Below, piece by piece: positions 34,494 through 43,829 of a stretch of DNA of 64,000 nucleotides (within the stretch, counting starts at the first letter, position 1; each line of letters begins with the position of its first letter). The stretch lies in NCBI RefSeq assembly GCF_001014615.2, contig NZ_LBCQ02000002.1, positions 310,001 to 374,000 of the forward strand, written 5' to 3'. The position numbers and the translations under genes are program-made. The notes beneath the pieces were generated by a model. It was not told the origin of the DNA. It worked only from the letters and a program-made list of their open reading frames with translations, and ran no database searches. The DNA is from Aquamicrobium sp. LC103. GTDB lineage: Bacteria > Pseudomonadota > Alphaproteobacteria > Rhizobiales > Rhizobiaceae.

Positions 34494-35159
34494 ATGCGCA
34501 TACTCGTGGTCGAGGACGACAAGGATCTGAACCGGCAGGTCTCCGATGCCCTGGTAGATGCCGGATATGTGGTCGATCGCGCCTATGACGGCGAGGAAGG
34601 GCACTTCCTCGGCGATACCGAGCCATACGACGCCGTGGTCCTGGACATCGGTCTGCCGCAGATGGACGGGATCAGCGTCGTCGAACGCTGGCGCCGCGAC
34701 GGCCGCAAGATGCCGGTGCTGATCCTGACGGCGCGCGACAGGTGGAGCGACAAGGTGGCCGGCATCGATGCTGGCGCCGACGACTACGTGACCAAGCCTT
34801 TCCATATCGAGGAAGTGCTTGCCCGCGTGCGCGCGTTAATCCGCCGTGCGGCCGGGCATGCCTCGTCCGAACTTTCCTGCGGTCCGCTGCGATTGGACAC
34901 GAAATCCTCGAAGGCGGACGTCAACGGCGTGCCGCTGAAGCTCACCTCGCATGAGTTCCGGCTGCTGGCCTATCTGATGCACCACATGGACGAGGTGGTC
35001 TCACGAACGGAGTTGGTCGAGCATCTCTACGACCAGGATTTCGATCGCGATTCCAATACGATCGAGGTCTTCGTCGGACGGCTGCGCAGGAAGATGGGCG
35101 TCGACCTGATCGAGACCGTCCGCGGCATGGGGTACAGGATGCGCGAGCCGCGGGATTGA
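34494..35159 (+). CDS. feuP: FeuP-like OmpR-family response regulator
   Basis: The 221-residue regulator has a receiver domain (MRILVVEDDKD, phospho-acceptor Asp51 in VLDIGLPQMDG, Lys in DDYVTKPFHIEE) and a C-terminal winged helix (LTSHEFRLLAYLMHH, IEVFVGRLRRKMG, ETVRGMGYRM). It is followed by its kinase gene, 34 bases on. S. meliloti FeuPQ responds to osmotic conditions and controls cyclic glucan export; that role is assumed by orthology. Confidence 0.85.
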   Translation: MRILVVEDDKDLNRQVSDALVDAGYVVDRAYDGEEGHFLGDTEPYDAVVLDIGLPQMDGISVVERWRRDGRKMPVLILTARDRWSDKVAGIDAGADDYVTKPFHIEEVLARVRALIRRAAGHASSELSCGPLRLDTKSSKADVNGVPLKLTSHEFRLLAYLMHHMDEVVSRTELVEHLYDQDFDRDSNTIEVFVGRLRRKMGVDLIETVRGMGYRMREPRD

Positions 35160-35193
35160 AGGCGAAGAACGCAGGTTCCCTCCCGGAGGAAGC

Positions 35194-36582
35194 ATGGACT
35201 TCCTGAGACGACGGCTGAACTCGCTCGCCTTTCGCGTCATCGCATTTTCGACGATCTGGGCGGTGGTCGCGCTCGTTGTGATCGCGACCATCATATCGAC
35301 ACTCTTCCGGCAGGCGAGCGAACGGGGCTTCGAGAGCCTGCTGACGGCGCACCTGTTCAACCTCATCAGTTCCGTGGGCGTCGGCGAACGCGGCGTGCTG
35401 CAGGGCTCGCCCAATCTGGGCGATCTGCGGTTCACCGTTCCCCGGTCCGGCTGGTACTGGACTGTCGAGCCGGAATCGGACGCGGTCACGGGTCGGCTTC
35501 AATCGCTTTCGCTGGTCGAGCCGATACCGTCGCCACCCACCAGCGAGGTGCCGTTCAACAGCGAGTTCCAGCGAAGCTATATCGCCGACGGCCTCGCCGG
35601 CGAGGTCGTGGAGGTGTTCGAGAGCGAATTCGCTCTCGATACGCCCGACCGCATCGCGCGCTTCCGCGTGATGGGCAATCGAACGGAACTCGAGCACGAC
35701 ATCGCGCTCTTCGATCAGCAGCTCTATCTCTATCTCGGGATATTCGGCATCGGGATGATCGCGATCAACGCGGTGGCCATCCTCGTCGGTCTTGAGCCGC
35801 TCGGCAGGGTGAGGCGCGCGCTTGCGGAGATCAGGGCAGGGGTGGCGCAGCGTCTCGACGGCAATTTCCCGACCGAGATCGCTCCGCTGGCGGAGGAGAC
35901 GAACGCACTGATCGAGGGCAACCGTCGAATCGTGGAGCGATCGCGCACACAGGTCGGCAATCTGGCGCACTCGCTGAAAACCCCGCTCGCGGTGCTGACG
36001 AACGAGAGCAGGGCGATCGGCGGCGCAAAGGGGACGCTTATTGCCGAGCAGGCGGCGGCAATGGGCCAGCAGGTGGAGCACTATCTCCAGCGCGCGCGCA
36101 TGGCCGCCCAGCGCGATACGATCGTCTTTCGCACGCCGGTGGTCGCCACGATGCGGCGCATGATCCGGGTGATCGAGAAGCTCAATCCCGAAATGCACGT
36201 TCTTTTGAACGCACCGACGGAGGAAGTGATCTTCGCGGGCGAACGCGAGGATCTCGAGGAGATAGCCGGCAATCTCCTGGAAAACGCGATGAAATGGGGC
36301 AGGAGCCGCGCCATCGTTTCTATCGTCGCGCTGCAGGCTCAGGACGAGAAGCAGCGACTGTTCGACCTGACCATCGAGGATGACGGGCCCGGCATCCCCG
36401 AGGACAAGGCCCGAGAAGCGCTCAAGCGCGGCCGGCGCCTCGACGAATCGAAGCCCGGCACCGGCCTGGGACTCGCCATCGTTTCCGATCTGGTCAGCGA
36501 ATATGGCGGGAAACTCCAGCTCGACAGATCGGAATTGGGCGGCCTGAGGGCCGTCGTGACGCTGCGTAGGGTGCACGAGTAA
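35194..36582 (+). CDS. feuQ: FeuQ-like sensor histidine kinase
   Basis: The 462-residue kinase has two membrane segments (about residues 14-38 and 178-198) around a periplasmic domain, then HAMP, HisKA and HATPase domains. The phospho-His is in NLAHSLKTPLAVL; the N box is LLENAMKWG, G1 is EDDGPGIP, G2 is GTGLGLAIV. The periplasmic domain is the part FeuN is thought to act on. A good ribosome site GGAGG precedes the start. Confidence 0.85.
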   Translation: MDFLRRRLNSLAFRVIAFSTIWAVVALVVIATIISTLFRQASERGFESLLTAHLFNLISSVGVGERGVLQGSPNLGDLRFTVPRSGWYWTVEPESDAVTGRLQSLSLVEPIPSPPTSEVPFNSEFQRSYIADGLAGEVVEVFESEFALDTPDRIARFRVMGNRTELEHDIALFDQQLYLYLGIFGIGMIAINAVAILVGLEPLGRVRRALAEIRAGVAQRLDGNFPTEIAPLAEETNALIEGNRRIVERSRTQVGNLAHSLKTPLAVLTNESRAIGGAKGTLIAEQAAAMGQQVEHYLQRARMAAQRDTIVFRTPVVATMRRMIRVIEKLNPEMHVLLNAPTEEVIFAGEREDLEEIAGNLLENAMKWGRSRAIVSIVALQAQDEKQRLFDLTIEDDGPGIPEDKAREALKRGRRLDESKPGTGLGLAIVSDLVSEYGGKLQLDRSELGGLRAVVTLRRVHE

Positions 36583-36679
36583 CCATGTGAGCGGGCAAAT
36601 GCATTTCACTGCGCCAAATTTCAGCCAGATAGTGTATGTATTCGCGCCGAAGCTTCGTGCTTTTTTCTTGGTGAAAAGA

Positions 36680-37123
36680 ATGAATTGGCGAGCAGTCGTC
36701 GTAGTGTTCAGCGTTGGACTGGCGGGCTGCGCATCCAGCAGCGGCTCCACTTCGGGTTCTCTCATCGGCGCTTTTGCCGGCAGTCCGGGAGACAAGGATC
36801 AACCTGTCGCTGCTTCCATCGTCGAAGCGATGGCCGGCGGTTTGATCGGACAGTCGATCGGCGAAGACCTCGACCGGAGCGAACGCCGCCGGGCGCTGGA
36901 GGCGGAATATCGCGCGCTGGAATACACGCCATCCGGGCAGCGCGTGACCTGGGGAAAGACGGGTAGCCGGCAGTATGGCGAGGTCGTCGCGGGCTCGCCC
37001 TACAGGGTCGGATCGCAGGATTGCCGCCAGTACACCCATACGGTCTATACGCGTGGCGTGTCGCAGAGCGCGCGGGGCGCCGCATGCCGCAATGTCGACG
37101 GAAGCTGGACGCCGCTCGTTTGA
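36680..37123 (+). CDS. RT0821/Lpp0805-type surface lipoprotein
   Basis: The 147-residue protein starts MNWRAVVVVFSVGLAGCASS, with lipobox LAGC. A short glycine-rich region (SLIGAFAGSPG, AMAGGLIGQSIG) is followed by DLDRSERRRALEAEYRALEY, the signature of the RT0821/Lpp0805 family, and a C-terminal RQYTHTVYTRGV block with conserved Cys. A GTG at 36671 is an alternative start giving a more basic leader. Likely an outer-membrane lipoprotein; function unknown. Confidence 0.8.
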   Translation: MNWRAVVVVFSVGLAGCASSSGSTSGSLIGAFAGSPGDKDQPVAASIVEAMAGGLIGQSIGEDLDRSERRRALEAEYRALEYTPSGQRVTWGKTGSRQYGEVVAGSPYRVGSQDCRQYTHTVYTRGVSQSARGAACRNVDGSWTPLV

Positions 37124-37223
37124 CGGTTTGACCATCACGATCCCGCGAGCGACCGCCGGCCCGCCAAAAAGCCGCACTCGCAGATTATTGGCAGGCCTTG
37201 CCCGAAGAGGCTAAGAGGTCTGT

Positions 37224-38366
37224 ATGTTTTTCTGGATCGCCGCCGCTGTCCTGACGCTTGGAGCTTGCCTCGCGGTTCTCGTGCCCCTGACGCGAACCCA
37301 GGCAGGACGCGACGCCGATCGCGATCACGATATCGAGGTCTATCGCGACCAGCTTGCCGAACTCGATCGGGAAGCCGCGCGCGGATCGATCGGGGAATCC
37401 GAAGCGGCCGAGGCGCGGGCGGAGATCGGCCGGCGCATCCTGCGCCTGGCCGACCAGCAGTCCGACCAGGCGTCTTCGTCCGGTGGCAGGTTCACGCGTT
37501 TTGCGGGAACCGCCGCGGTGCTGTCGATCCCGCTCCTGAGCTGGGGTGTCTACGCAACCATCGGCTCACCCGATCTGCCGGCGATGCCTTTGCAGGCCCG
37601 CATAGAGCAGGATCCGGAGAAGAATACCGTCGACGAGCTCGTGGCGCGCGCTGAGGCGCATCTGGCGGAGAATCCGTCCGACGGCCGGGGTTGGGACGTG
37701 CTTGCGCCGATCTACTATCGCATGGGGCGCCATCAGGATGCGGTAACCGCCTATCGTAACGCCATCCGTCTTTCCGGAGTGTCCGCCGCGCGGGAGACAG
37801 GGCTGGGAGAGGCGCTGGCCGCGTCCTCCGGCGGCCTGATCACCTCGGACGCACAGGCAGCCTTCGAGCGTGCGCTGGCGCTCGATCCGCAATTCCCCAA
37901 GGCAAGATACCTGCTTGCCGCCGCCTTCATGCAGGATGGCAAACCCGATCAGGCCGTCGCCGAACTGCAGAGGATGATGGAAGGATTGCCGGAGGAATCA
38001 CCCTGGCGCGACGTGGCGCAGCAGGCGATGCGGAGCGTCAATGCTGAGGTCGAGCGCGAACAGACCGCGACCGGCCCCACGCGCGAACAGGTCCAGGACG
38101 CCGCGGGCATGGACGATGCCGACAGGGCGGCCATGATCGAGGGCATGGTCTCGTCGCTTGACGAGAAGCTGCGCGCGAATCCCGACGATCCGGCCGGTTG
38201 GCAGCGCCTCATCCAATCCTATGTGGTGTTGGGCCGGGAAGCTGACGCCGTCGAAGCGCTCGGCCGCGGCATCGTCGCGATGGGGTCCGACAGCGACAAG
38301 GGCGCGGAGCTCGAAGCGTTCGGCGCTTCGCTCGGCCTCAAACCCGGGGAGCCGGAGAAGGAATGA
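37224..38366 (+). CDS. ccmI: cytochrome c maturation protein CcmI (CycH)
   Basis: The 380-residue protein starts with [20 protein letters not shown] (first membrane segment), a cytoplasmic loop with [17 protein letters not shown], a second membrane segment (about residues 93-112) and a periplasmic TPR domain ([20 protein letters not shown] and later repeats). CcmI holds apocytochrome c for heme ligation by CcmF and CcmH. The four ccm genes are coupled by ATGA overlaps at most junctions. Confidence 0.95.
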   Translation: MFFWIAAAVLTLGACLAVLVPLTRTQAGRDADRDHDIEVYRDQLAELDREAARGSIGESEAAEARAEIGRRILRLADQQSDQASSSGGRFTRFAGTAAVLSIPLLSWGVYATIGSPDLPAMPLQARIEQDPEKNTVDELVARAEAHLAENPSDGRGWDVLAPIYYRMGRHQDAVTAYRNAIRLSGVSAARETGLGEALAASSGGLITSDAQAAFERALALDPQFPKARYLLAAAFMQDGKPDQAVAELQRMMEGLPEESPWRDVAQQAMRSVNAEVEREQTATGPTREQVQDAAGMDDADRAAMIEGMVSSLDEKLRANPDDPAGWQRLIQSYVVLGREADAVEALGRGIVAMGSDSDKGAELEAFGASLGLKPGEPEKE

Positions 38367-38800
38367 CGCGGAAGAAGAAGAGGCTGGCGGTTATCGGCGG
38401 CGGGCTGGCCTTTCTGGGGCTGGCGGCCGCGCTTACATTCTATGCGCTCGGCCAGCGCACGTCCTATTTCTACATGCCGGGAGATCTCGTCGCCGCCGAG
38501 CTTACGCCTGGCCAAAGAATCAGGCTCGGCGGTTTGGTCGAGAAGGGCACGATCGAGCGCGGGCAGGGCACGAACGTCTCATTCCAGGTGACGGATCATG
38601 AAAACTCGGTGAAGGTGGCCTATAACGGCATCCTCCCCGACCTCTTTCGCGAGGATCAGGGAGTGGTGACCGAGGGCACGTTCGGCACGGATGGCGTGTT
38701 CGTCGCCGACAGCGTGCTCGCCAAGCATGACGAGAATTACATGCCGCGGGAAGTCGCCGATGGTCTCAAGGCCAAGGGCGTGTGGCAGGAAGAGGATTGA
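38363..38800 (+). CDS. ccmE: heme chaperone CcmE (CycJ)
   Basis: The 145-residue protein has one N-terminal membrane segment (residues 8-28) and a periplasmic OB-fold. The heme-binding His122 and Tyr126 are in [10 protein letters not shown], the canonical HxxxY. CcmE carries heme to CcmF. Coupled to ccmI by an ATGA overlap. Confidence 0.97.
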   Translation: MTRKKKRLAVIGGGLAFLGLAAALTFYALGQRTSYFYMPGDLVAAELTPGQRIRLGGLVEKGTIERGQGTNVSFQVTDHENSVKVAYNGILPDLFREDQGVVTEGTFGTDGVFVADSVLAKHDENYMPREVADGLKAKGVWQEED

Positions 38801-38819
38801 TGACCGTGGGTGAGGTGCG

Positions 38820-40814
38820 ATGATCGTCGAGCTTGGCCATTTCGCGCTGGTTCTCGCTTTTGCGCTGGCGCTGGTCCAGTCGACCGTGCCGCTGATCGGC
38901 GCGCGCTCGGGCAACCAGCGCATGATGGCGGTGGCGGGCCCGGTGACGATTGCCGGCTTCGTTCTCACCGCCTTCGCCTTCGCCGTGCTTACGGTCTCCT
39001 ACATCCAGTCCGACTTCTCGGTCGTGAATGTGTGGGAGAACTCCCATTCGCTGAAGCCGATGATCTACAAGGTGACCGGCACGTGGGGCAACCACGAGGG
39101 CTCGATGCTCCTGTGGGTGCTGATCCTCGCCGCTTTCGGCGCGCTCGTCACGGTCTTCAGCGGCAATCTGCCGGCGACCTTGCGGGCCAACGTGCTCGCG
39201 GTGCAGGGGATGATCGGCGCGGCCTTCTTTCTCTTCATACTCGCGACATCAAACCCGTTCGCGCGCCTCGACCCGGCGCCGTTCGAAGGCCGCGACCTCA
39301 ATCCCCTCCTGCAGGACATCGGGCTCGCGATCCATCCGCCGCTGCTCTATCTCGGCTATGTCGGCTTTTCGATTTCCTTCTCCTTCGCGGTCGCTGCGCT
39401 GATCGACGGCAAGATCGACGCTGCCTGGGCGCGCTGGGTGCGCCCCTGGACGCTTGCCGCCTGGGTTTTTCTCACCGGCGGAATCGCTATGGGCTCGTAC
39501 TGGGCTTATTACGAGCTTGGATGGGGCGGATTCTGGTTCTGGGATCCGGTCGAGAACGCGTCCTTCCTGCCCTGGCTTTCGGGCACGGCGCTCCTGCATT
39601 CGGCCATCGTCATGGAAAAGCGCTCGGCGCTGAAGATATGGACGCTCCTGCTCGCCATCCTGACTTTTTCGCTGTCGCTGCTGGGGACCTTCCTTGTTCG
39701 CTCCGGCGTACTCACCTCGGTCCATGCGTTCGCCACCGATCCCACGCGCGGCGTCTTCATCCTCGCCATCCTGATGGTGTTCATCGGCGGTTCGCTGGCG
39801 CTGTTCGCGATCCGGGCGCATCTGCTGACGGCCGGTGGACTTTTCCAGCCGATATCGCGGGAGGGCGCGCTCGTTCTCAACAACCTCTTCCTGACGACGG
39901 CCACCGCGACGGTGCTGATCGGCACGCTCTATCCGCTGCTCGTCGAGGCGGTCACCGGCGACAAGATTTCCGTCGGCCCGCCCTTCTTCAACATGACCTT
40001 CGGCCCGTTGGTCGTGCCGCTGCTCGCCGTCGTTCCGTTCGGCCCGCTGCTCGCCTGGAAGCGCGGCGACATCGCGGCGGTCTCGCAGCGGCTGTTCTTC
40101 GCGTTCGGTATTGCCCTGCTCGCCACGCTCGGCGCATTCGTGTTCATCGATCGCGTCTCGGTGTTCGCGGCACTCGGCATCGGGCTTTCCGTCTGGCTGG
40201 TCGCCGGTGCGTTCACTGATCTCGCGCTGAAGGCCGGCTTCGGCAAGGTGTCGCCGAGCGTGGCCTTGAGCCGGCTTTTCGGCCTGCCGCGATCGGTGTT
40301 CGGCACCGCGCTCGCCCACGCCGGCCTCGGCTTGACGACGCTCGGCATCGTGTCGGTCGTCACGCTGGAGACGGAGAAATTCACATCGATGAAGCCCGGC
40401 GAGACGGTTCAGGTGGCGGACTACACCATACGCTTCGACGGCATCAGCCCGTTCCAGGGGCCGAACTACACCGAGGACCGCGGCCATTTCACCTTCCTGA
40501 ATTCGGCGGGTCGCGAATTGGGCGAGCTCTTTTCCTCGAAGCGCCTTTATCCGGCGCGCCAGATGCCGACCACGGAGGCCGGCATCAGGACGCGCGGTCT
40601 GAGCCAGCTCTATATCTCGCTGGGGGATCCGACAGTGGACGGCGGCATCGTTGTCCGCATCTGGTGGAAGCCGCTCGTTCTCCTGATCTGGCTGGGTGGC
40701 GTGCTGATGATGATCGGCGGCACGGTCTCGCTGCTCGATCGAAGGCTGCGGATCGGCGCGCCCGCCGCCCGGCGCTCGGCCGCGGTCGGAGAGGCCAAGG
40801 CGCTGCCGTCATGA
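38820..40814 (+). CDS. ccmF: heme lyase CcmF (CycK)
   Basis: The 664-residue polytopic membrane protein has the WWD-type heme-handling domain (GWGGFWFWDPVENASFLPWL) and the family blocks GTWGNHEGSMLLWV and ATDPTRGVFILAI. Numerous membrane segments span the whole protein, with a periplasmic domain near residues 510-600. It attaches heme covalently to apocytochromes together with CcmH and CcmI. GGGTGAGGTG precedes the ATG. Confidence 0.97.
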   Translation: MIVELGHFALVLAFALALVQSTVPLIGARSGNQRMMAVAGPVTIAGFVLTAFAFAVLTVSYIQSDFSVVNVWENSHSLKPMIYKVTGTWGNHEGSMLLWVLILAAFGALVTVFSGNLPATLRANVLAVQGMIGAAFFLFILATSNPFARLDPAPFEGRDLNPLLQDIGLAIHPPLLYLGYVGFSISFSFAVAALIDGKIDAAWARWVRPWTLAAWVFLTGGIAMGSYWAYYELGWGGFWFWDPVENASFLPWLSGTALLHSAIVMEKRSALKIWTLLLAILTFSLSLLGTFLVRSGVLTSVHAFATDPTRGVFILAILMVFIGGSLALFAIRAHLLTAGGLFQPISREGALVLNNLFLTTATATVLIGTLYPLLVEAVTGDKISVGPPFFNMTFGPLVVPLLAVVPFGPLLAWKRGDIAAVSQRLFFAFGIALLATLGAFVFIDRVSVFAALGIGLSVWLVAGAFTDLALKAGFGKVSPSVALSRLFGLPRSVFGTALAHAGLGLTTLGIVSVVTLETEKFTSMKPGETVQVADYTIRFDGISPFQGPNYTEDRGHFTFLNSAGRELGELFSSKRLYPARQMPTTEAGIRTRGLSQLYISLGDPTVDGGIVVRIWWKPLVLLIWLGGVLMMIGGTVSLLDRRLRIGAPAARRSAAVGEAKALPS

Positions 40815-41275
40815 GCTGGGTTGCCCGGATCGCTGCTGCCGCGGGCATCCTGCTTGCAAGCATCGCCTTCGCCCATGCGGTCGACCCCTCCGAGATGCTG
40901 GACGATCCTGCCCTCGAACAACGTGCACGGCAGTTGACGGCGGGCCTGCGCTGCATGGTCTGCCAGAACCAGTCGATCGACGATTCCGATGCGGAACTCG
41001 CCCGCGACCTGCGCAAGATCGTGCGTGAGAGGGTCGCCGGCGGCGACAGCAACGAAGAGGTCATCTCCTATGTCGTATCCCGCTATGGGGAGTTCGTGCT
41101 TCTGCGTCCGCGGTTCAATGCGCGCAACGCCCTGCTTTGGGCCTCTCCGGTAATCCTCATCATCATCGGAGGAGCGTTCGTCTTCCTGAACGCCCGTCGA
41201 CGTCGTGCGGCCACGCCGGCCCTCAGCGCGGAGGAGGACCGCAAACTGCGCGACATCCTCGACGGTCGCGGCTGA
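40811..41275 (+). CDS. ccmH: apocytochrome thiol oxidoreductase CcmH (CycL)
   Basis: The 154-residue protein has a signal peptide ending near AHA, the active-site motif LRCMVCQNQSI (Cys48 and Cys51) and a C-terminal membrane anchor (about residues 108-127). It reduces the CxxCH cysteines of apocytochrome c before heme attachment. It ends the ccm operon, which also serves the c-type cytochromes encoded earlier in this window. Confidence 0.96.
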   Translation: MSWVARIAAAAGILLASIAFAHAVDPSEMLDDPALEQRARQLTAGLRCMVCQNQSIDDSDAELARDLRKIVRERVAGGDSNEEVISYVVSRYGEFVLLRPRFNARNALLWASPVILIIIGGAFVFLNARRRRAATPALSAEEDRKLRDILDGRG

Positions 41276-41403
41276 CGCGCGACTTTTCGTCAACATTACG
41301 AAAGTTTCATCGGGCGGAAATGGTGCCGTAAGGTCGCAAACTCTATCTCTGTGGGCACGGATGCGGAAACAGCGTCCAGTGCGATTTCACAAGGATCACA
41401 GAG

Positions 41404-42951
41404 ATGCAGAATACGACCAGCAACTATTCGAAGGCCCGCAACCGCCTGCTTGCAGCCGGCGTATCCATCGCGGTGGCGGGTGCGATCGGCCTCGGCGCGG
41501 TCGCGACCGGAACGAGCCCCGTCCGGGCCGACGCGGTGCGGGTGGAAGGCGTGCAGGCGCAGGGCTTTGCCGACGTCGTCGACAAGGTTTCCCCGGCCGT
41601 CGTGAGCGTTCGCGTCCAGGCCAAGGTTGAGCCGGCTTCCGATCGCGGCAGCGGCCCCGGTTCGTTCTTCGACGATCCGGGCTTCGACAACCTCCCCGAC
41701 GACCATCCGCTGAAGCGCTTCTTCCGCGAGTTTCGCGGCGACCGGGAATTCCGCGGCAATCGCGAATTTCGTGGTGACAGGGGCGGACGCGAGCGGGCAC
41801 CCCGTCCGGTCGCGCAAGGCTCCGGCTTCTTCATTTCCGAAGACGGCTATCTGGTGACCAACAACCACGTCGTCGAAGGCGGCTCGAATTTCACCGTCGT
41901 GATGGACGACGGAAGCGAACTCGATGCCAAGCTCATCGGTACCGATCCGCGCACCGATCTTGCCGTCCTCAAGGTCGACGACAACAGCCGCAAGTTCACT
42001 TATGTCGCGTTCGACGAGAACAGCGACGTGCGCGTCGGCGACTGGGTCGTGGCCGTCGGCAACCCGTTCGGTCTCGGCGGTACGGTGACGGCGGGCATCG
42101 TTTCGGCGCGTGGCCGTGACATCGGTGCCGGCCCCTACGACGATTTCATCCAGATCGACGCGGCCGTCAATCGCGGCAACTCCGGCGGCCCCGCCTTCAA
42201 CATGAAGGGCCAGGTCGTCGGCATCAACACCGCCATCTTCTCGCCCTCGGGCGGCAATGTCGGCATCGCCTTCGCCATTCCGGCCTCGACGGCCAAGGAC
42301 GTGGTGCAGAGCCTGATCGACAACGGCCAGGTGTTGCGCGGCTGGCTGGGCGTCCAGATCCAGCCGGTCAACAAGGACATCGCCGAATCGATCGGCCTGT
42401 CCGAGGCGAAAGGCGCGCTCGTCACCGATGCACAGGGCGACGGACCGAGCAACGCGGCCGGCATCAAGGCCGGCGACGTGATCACAGCGGTGGACGGCAG
42501 CGAGGTGGCTTCGCCCCGCGAGCTTGCCCGCGCGATCGGTTCGATCGCCCCCGGCAAGACCGTCGATGTCTCGCTGTGGCGCAACGGCAAGGCGGAGAAC
42601 GTCGAGGTCAAGCTTGGCGAACTGCCGCGTGACCAGCAGCAGGCGAGCGCGGACTCCTCCGCGCCTGCCGCCCCGACGAGCACGCTGGAGGATTTCGGCC
42701 TCACGATCGCTCCCGCCGACAGCGGCAAGGGTCTGGTGGTCACCGATGTCGACCCGGACAGCCCGGCCGCCGAGCGCGGCATCCAGCCCGGCGACGTGAT
42801 CGTCGCGGTCAACTCGCAGATCATCAACGGCAGCGAGGATGTTTCGAAGGCGATCGAGCAGGCATCCAAGGCCGGCCGTAAGGCGGTCCTGGTGCAGGTC
42901 ACCCGCGACGATGCCAGCCGCTTTGTGGCGCTGCCCATCCAGCAGGGCTGA
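41404..42951 (+). CDS. degP: periplasmic serine protease DegP/HtrA (Do family)
   Basis: The 515-residue protein has an N-terminal signal (GVSIAVAGAIGLGAV), a trypsin-like domain and two PDZ domains. The triad is His in VTNNHVVEGG, Asp in DPRTDLAVL and Ser in GNSGGPAF. An Arg/Glu/Phe-rich insertion (FREFRGDREFRGNREFRGD, about residues 110-128) forms the loop before the protease core and looks like a short internal repeat. DegP degrades or refolds damaged envelope proteins. The following two-component pair could regulate it. Confidence 0.96.
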   Translation: MQNTTSNYSKARNRLLAAGVSIAVAGAIGLGAVATGTSPVRADAVRVEGVQAQGFADVVDKVSPAVVSVRVQAKVEPASDRGSGPGSFFDDPGFDNLPDDHPLKRFFREFRGDREFRGNREFRGDRGGRERAPRPVAQGSGFFISEDGYLVTNNHVVEGGSNFTVVMDDGSELDAKLIGTDPRTDLAVLKVDDNSRKFTYVAFDENSDVRVGDWVVAVGNPFGLGGTVTAGIVSARGRDIGAGPYDDFIQIDAAVNRGNSGGPAFNMKGQVVGINTAIFSPSGGNVGIAFAIPASTAKDVVQSLIDNGQVLRGWLGVQIQPVNKDIAESIGLSEAKGALVTDAQGDGPSNAAGIKAGDVITAVDGSEVASPRELARAIGSIAPGKTVDVSLWRNGKAENVEVKLGELPRDQQQASADSSAPAAPTSTLEDFGLTIAPADSGKGLVVTDVDPDSPAAERGIQPGDVIVAVNSQIINGSEDVSKAIEQASKAGRKAVLVQVTRDDASRFVALPIQQG

Positions 42952-43050
42952 GGCTTTTTCGACAATTAGCATCCGGCGGCATGCAAAGCGCCGCCGGAGG
43001 TTCGAAATTCGGAGCCGGCTTGGTGGGCGAATATTGGCTTCCGGCTCCGG

Positions 43051-43078
43051 CGGCAGCGGGTTCCACCACCCGCTGCCG
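43051..43078 (+). terminator. hairpin terminator after degP
   Basis: Perfect 11-bp stem CGGCAGCGGGT / ACCCGCTGCCG around loop TCCACC, followed by TTGTATTT. Probably ends the degP transcript. Confidence 0.65.
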
Positions 43079-43101
43079 TTGTATTTAGTGGGAGAAACAC
43101 C

Positions 43102-43821
43102 ATGATTCCCTCGGTAGCCGATCCGCAAATCGCGTATAAGCAGGCAATGAAGATTCTTGTGATCGAAGACGACCGCGAGGCAGCCGAGTATCTGGAGAAG
43201 GCTTTCGACGAAGCCGGCCACAACGTGCATCTGGCGGGCGACGGAGAAACGGGATACGCGCTTGCGAGCACGGGGGAGTACGACGTGCTCGTCGTCGACC
43301 GTATGCTGCCCCGCCGCGACGGTCTGTCGGTCATTGCCGGCCTGCGGGCCAAGGGCATCGACACGCCGGTGCTGATCCTTTCCGCCCTCGGCGAGGTCGA
43401 CGACCGTGTGACCGGCCTCAGGGCCGGCAGCGACGACTATCTCACCAAGCCCTATGCATTTTCCGAACTGCTCGCCCGCGTCGAGGTGCTGAGCCGCCGC
43501 ACCGGATCCAAGGATATCGAGACCGTCTATCGCGCCGGCGACCTCGAACTCGATCGCCTGTCGCACTCCGTCAGGCGCGCGGGCCGCGAGATCGTGCTGC
43601 AGCCGCGCGAGTTCCGCCTGCTCGAATATCTGATGCGCCATGCCGGACAGGTGGTGACCCGCACGATGCTTCTCGAGAACGTGTGGGACTACCATTTCGA
43701 TCCGCAGACCAATGTGATCGACGTCCACGTCTCCCGACTTCGCTCGAAAATCGAAAAAGGCTTCGATACGCCGGTTCTCCACACGGTACGCGGCGCCGGC
43801 TACATGCTGCGGGCCGGTTGA
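43102..43821 (+). CDS. OmpR-family response regulator
   Basis: The 239-residue protein has a receiver (MKILVIEDDREAAEYLE, phospho-acceptor Asp66 in VVDRMLPRRDG, Lys in DDYLTKPYAF) and a winged-helix DNA-binding domain (LQPREFRLLEYLMRH, IDVHVSRLRSKIE). ATG 43102 is backed by GGGAGA; MKILV at 43147 is an alternative. It lies between degP and its kinase gene. The same order degP-regulator-kinase-glnE is found, from memory, in other Rhizobiales, suggesting envelope-stress control. Confidence 0.9.
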   Translation: MIPSVADPQIAYKQAMKILVIEDDREAAEYLEKAFDEAGHNVHLAGDGETGYALASTGEYDVLVVDRMLPRRDGLSVIAGLRAKGIDTPVLILSALGEVDDRVTGLRAGSDDYLTKPYAFSELLARVEVLSRRTGSKDIETVYRAGDLELDRLSHSVRRAGREIVLQPREFRLLEYLMRHAGQVVTRTMLLENVWDYHFDPQTNVIDVHVSRLRSKIEKGFDTPVLHTVRGAGYMLRAG

Positions 43822-43829
43822 AGGTGAAC

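Noticed and set aside
41296-43782. Long minus-strand frame across degP and the response regulator
   Set aside because: It crosses two well-supported plus-strand genes and the terminator, and shows no protein motif.
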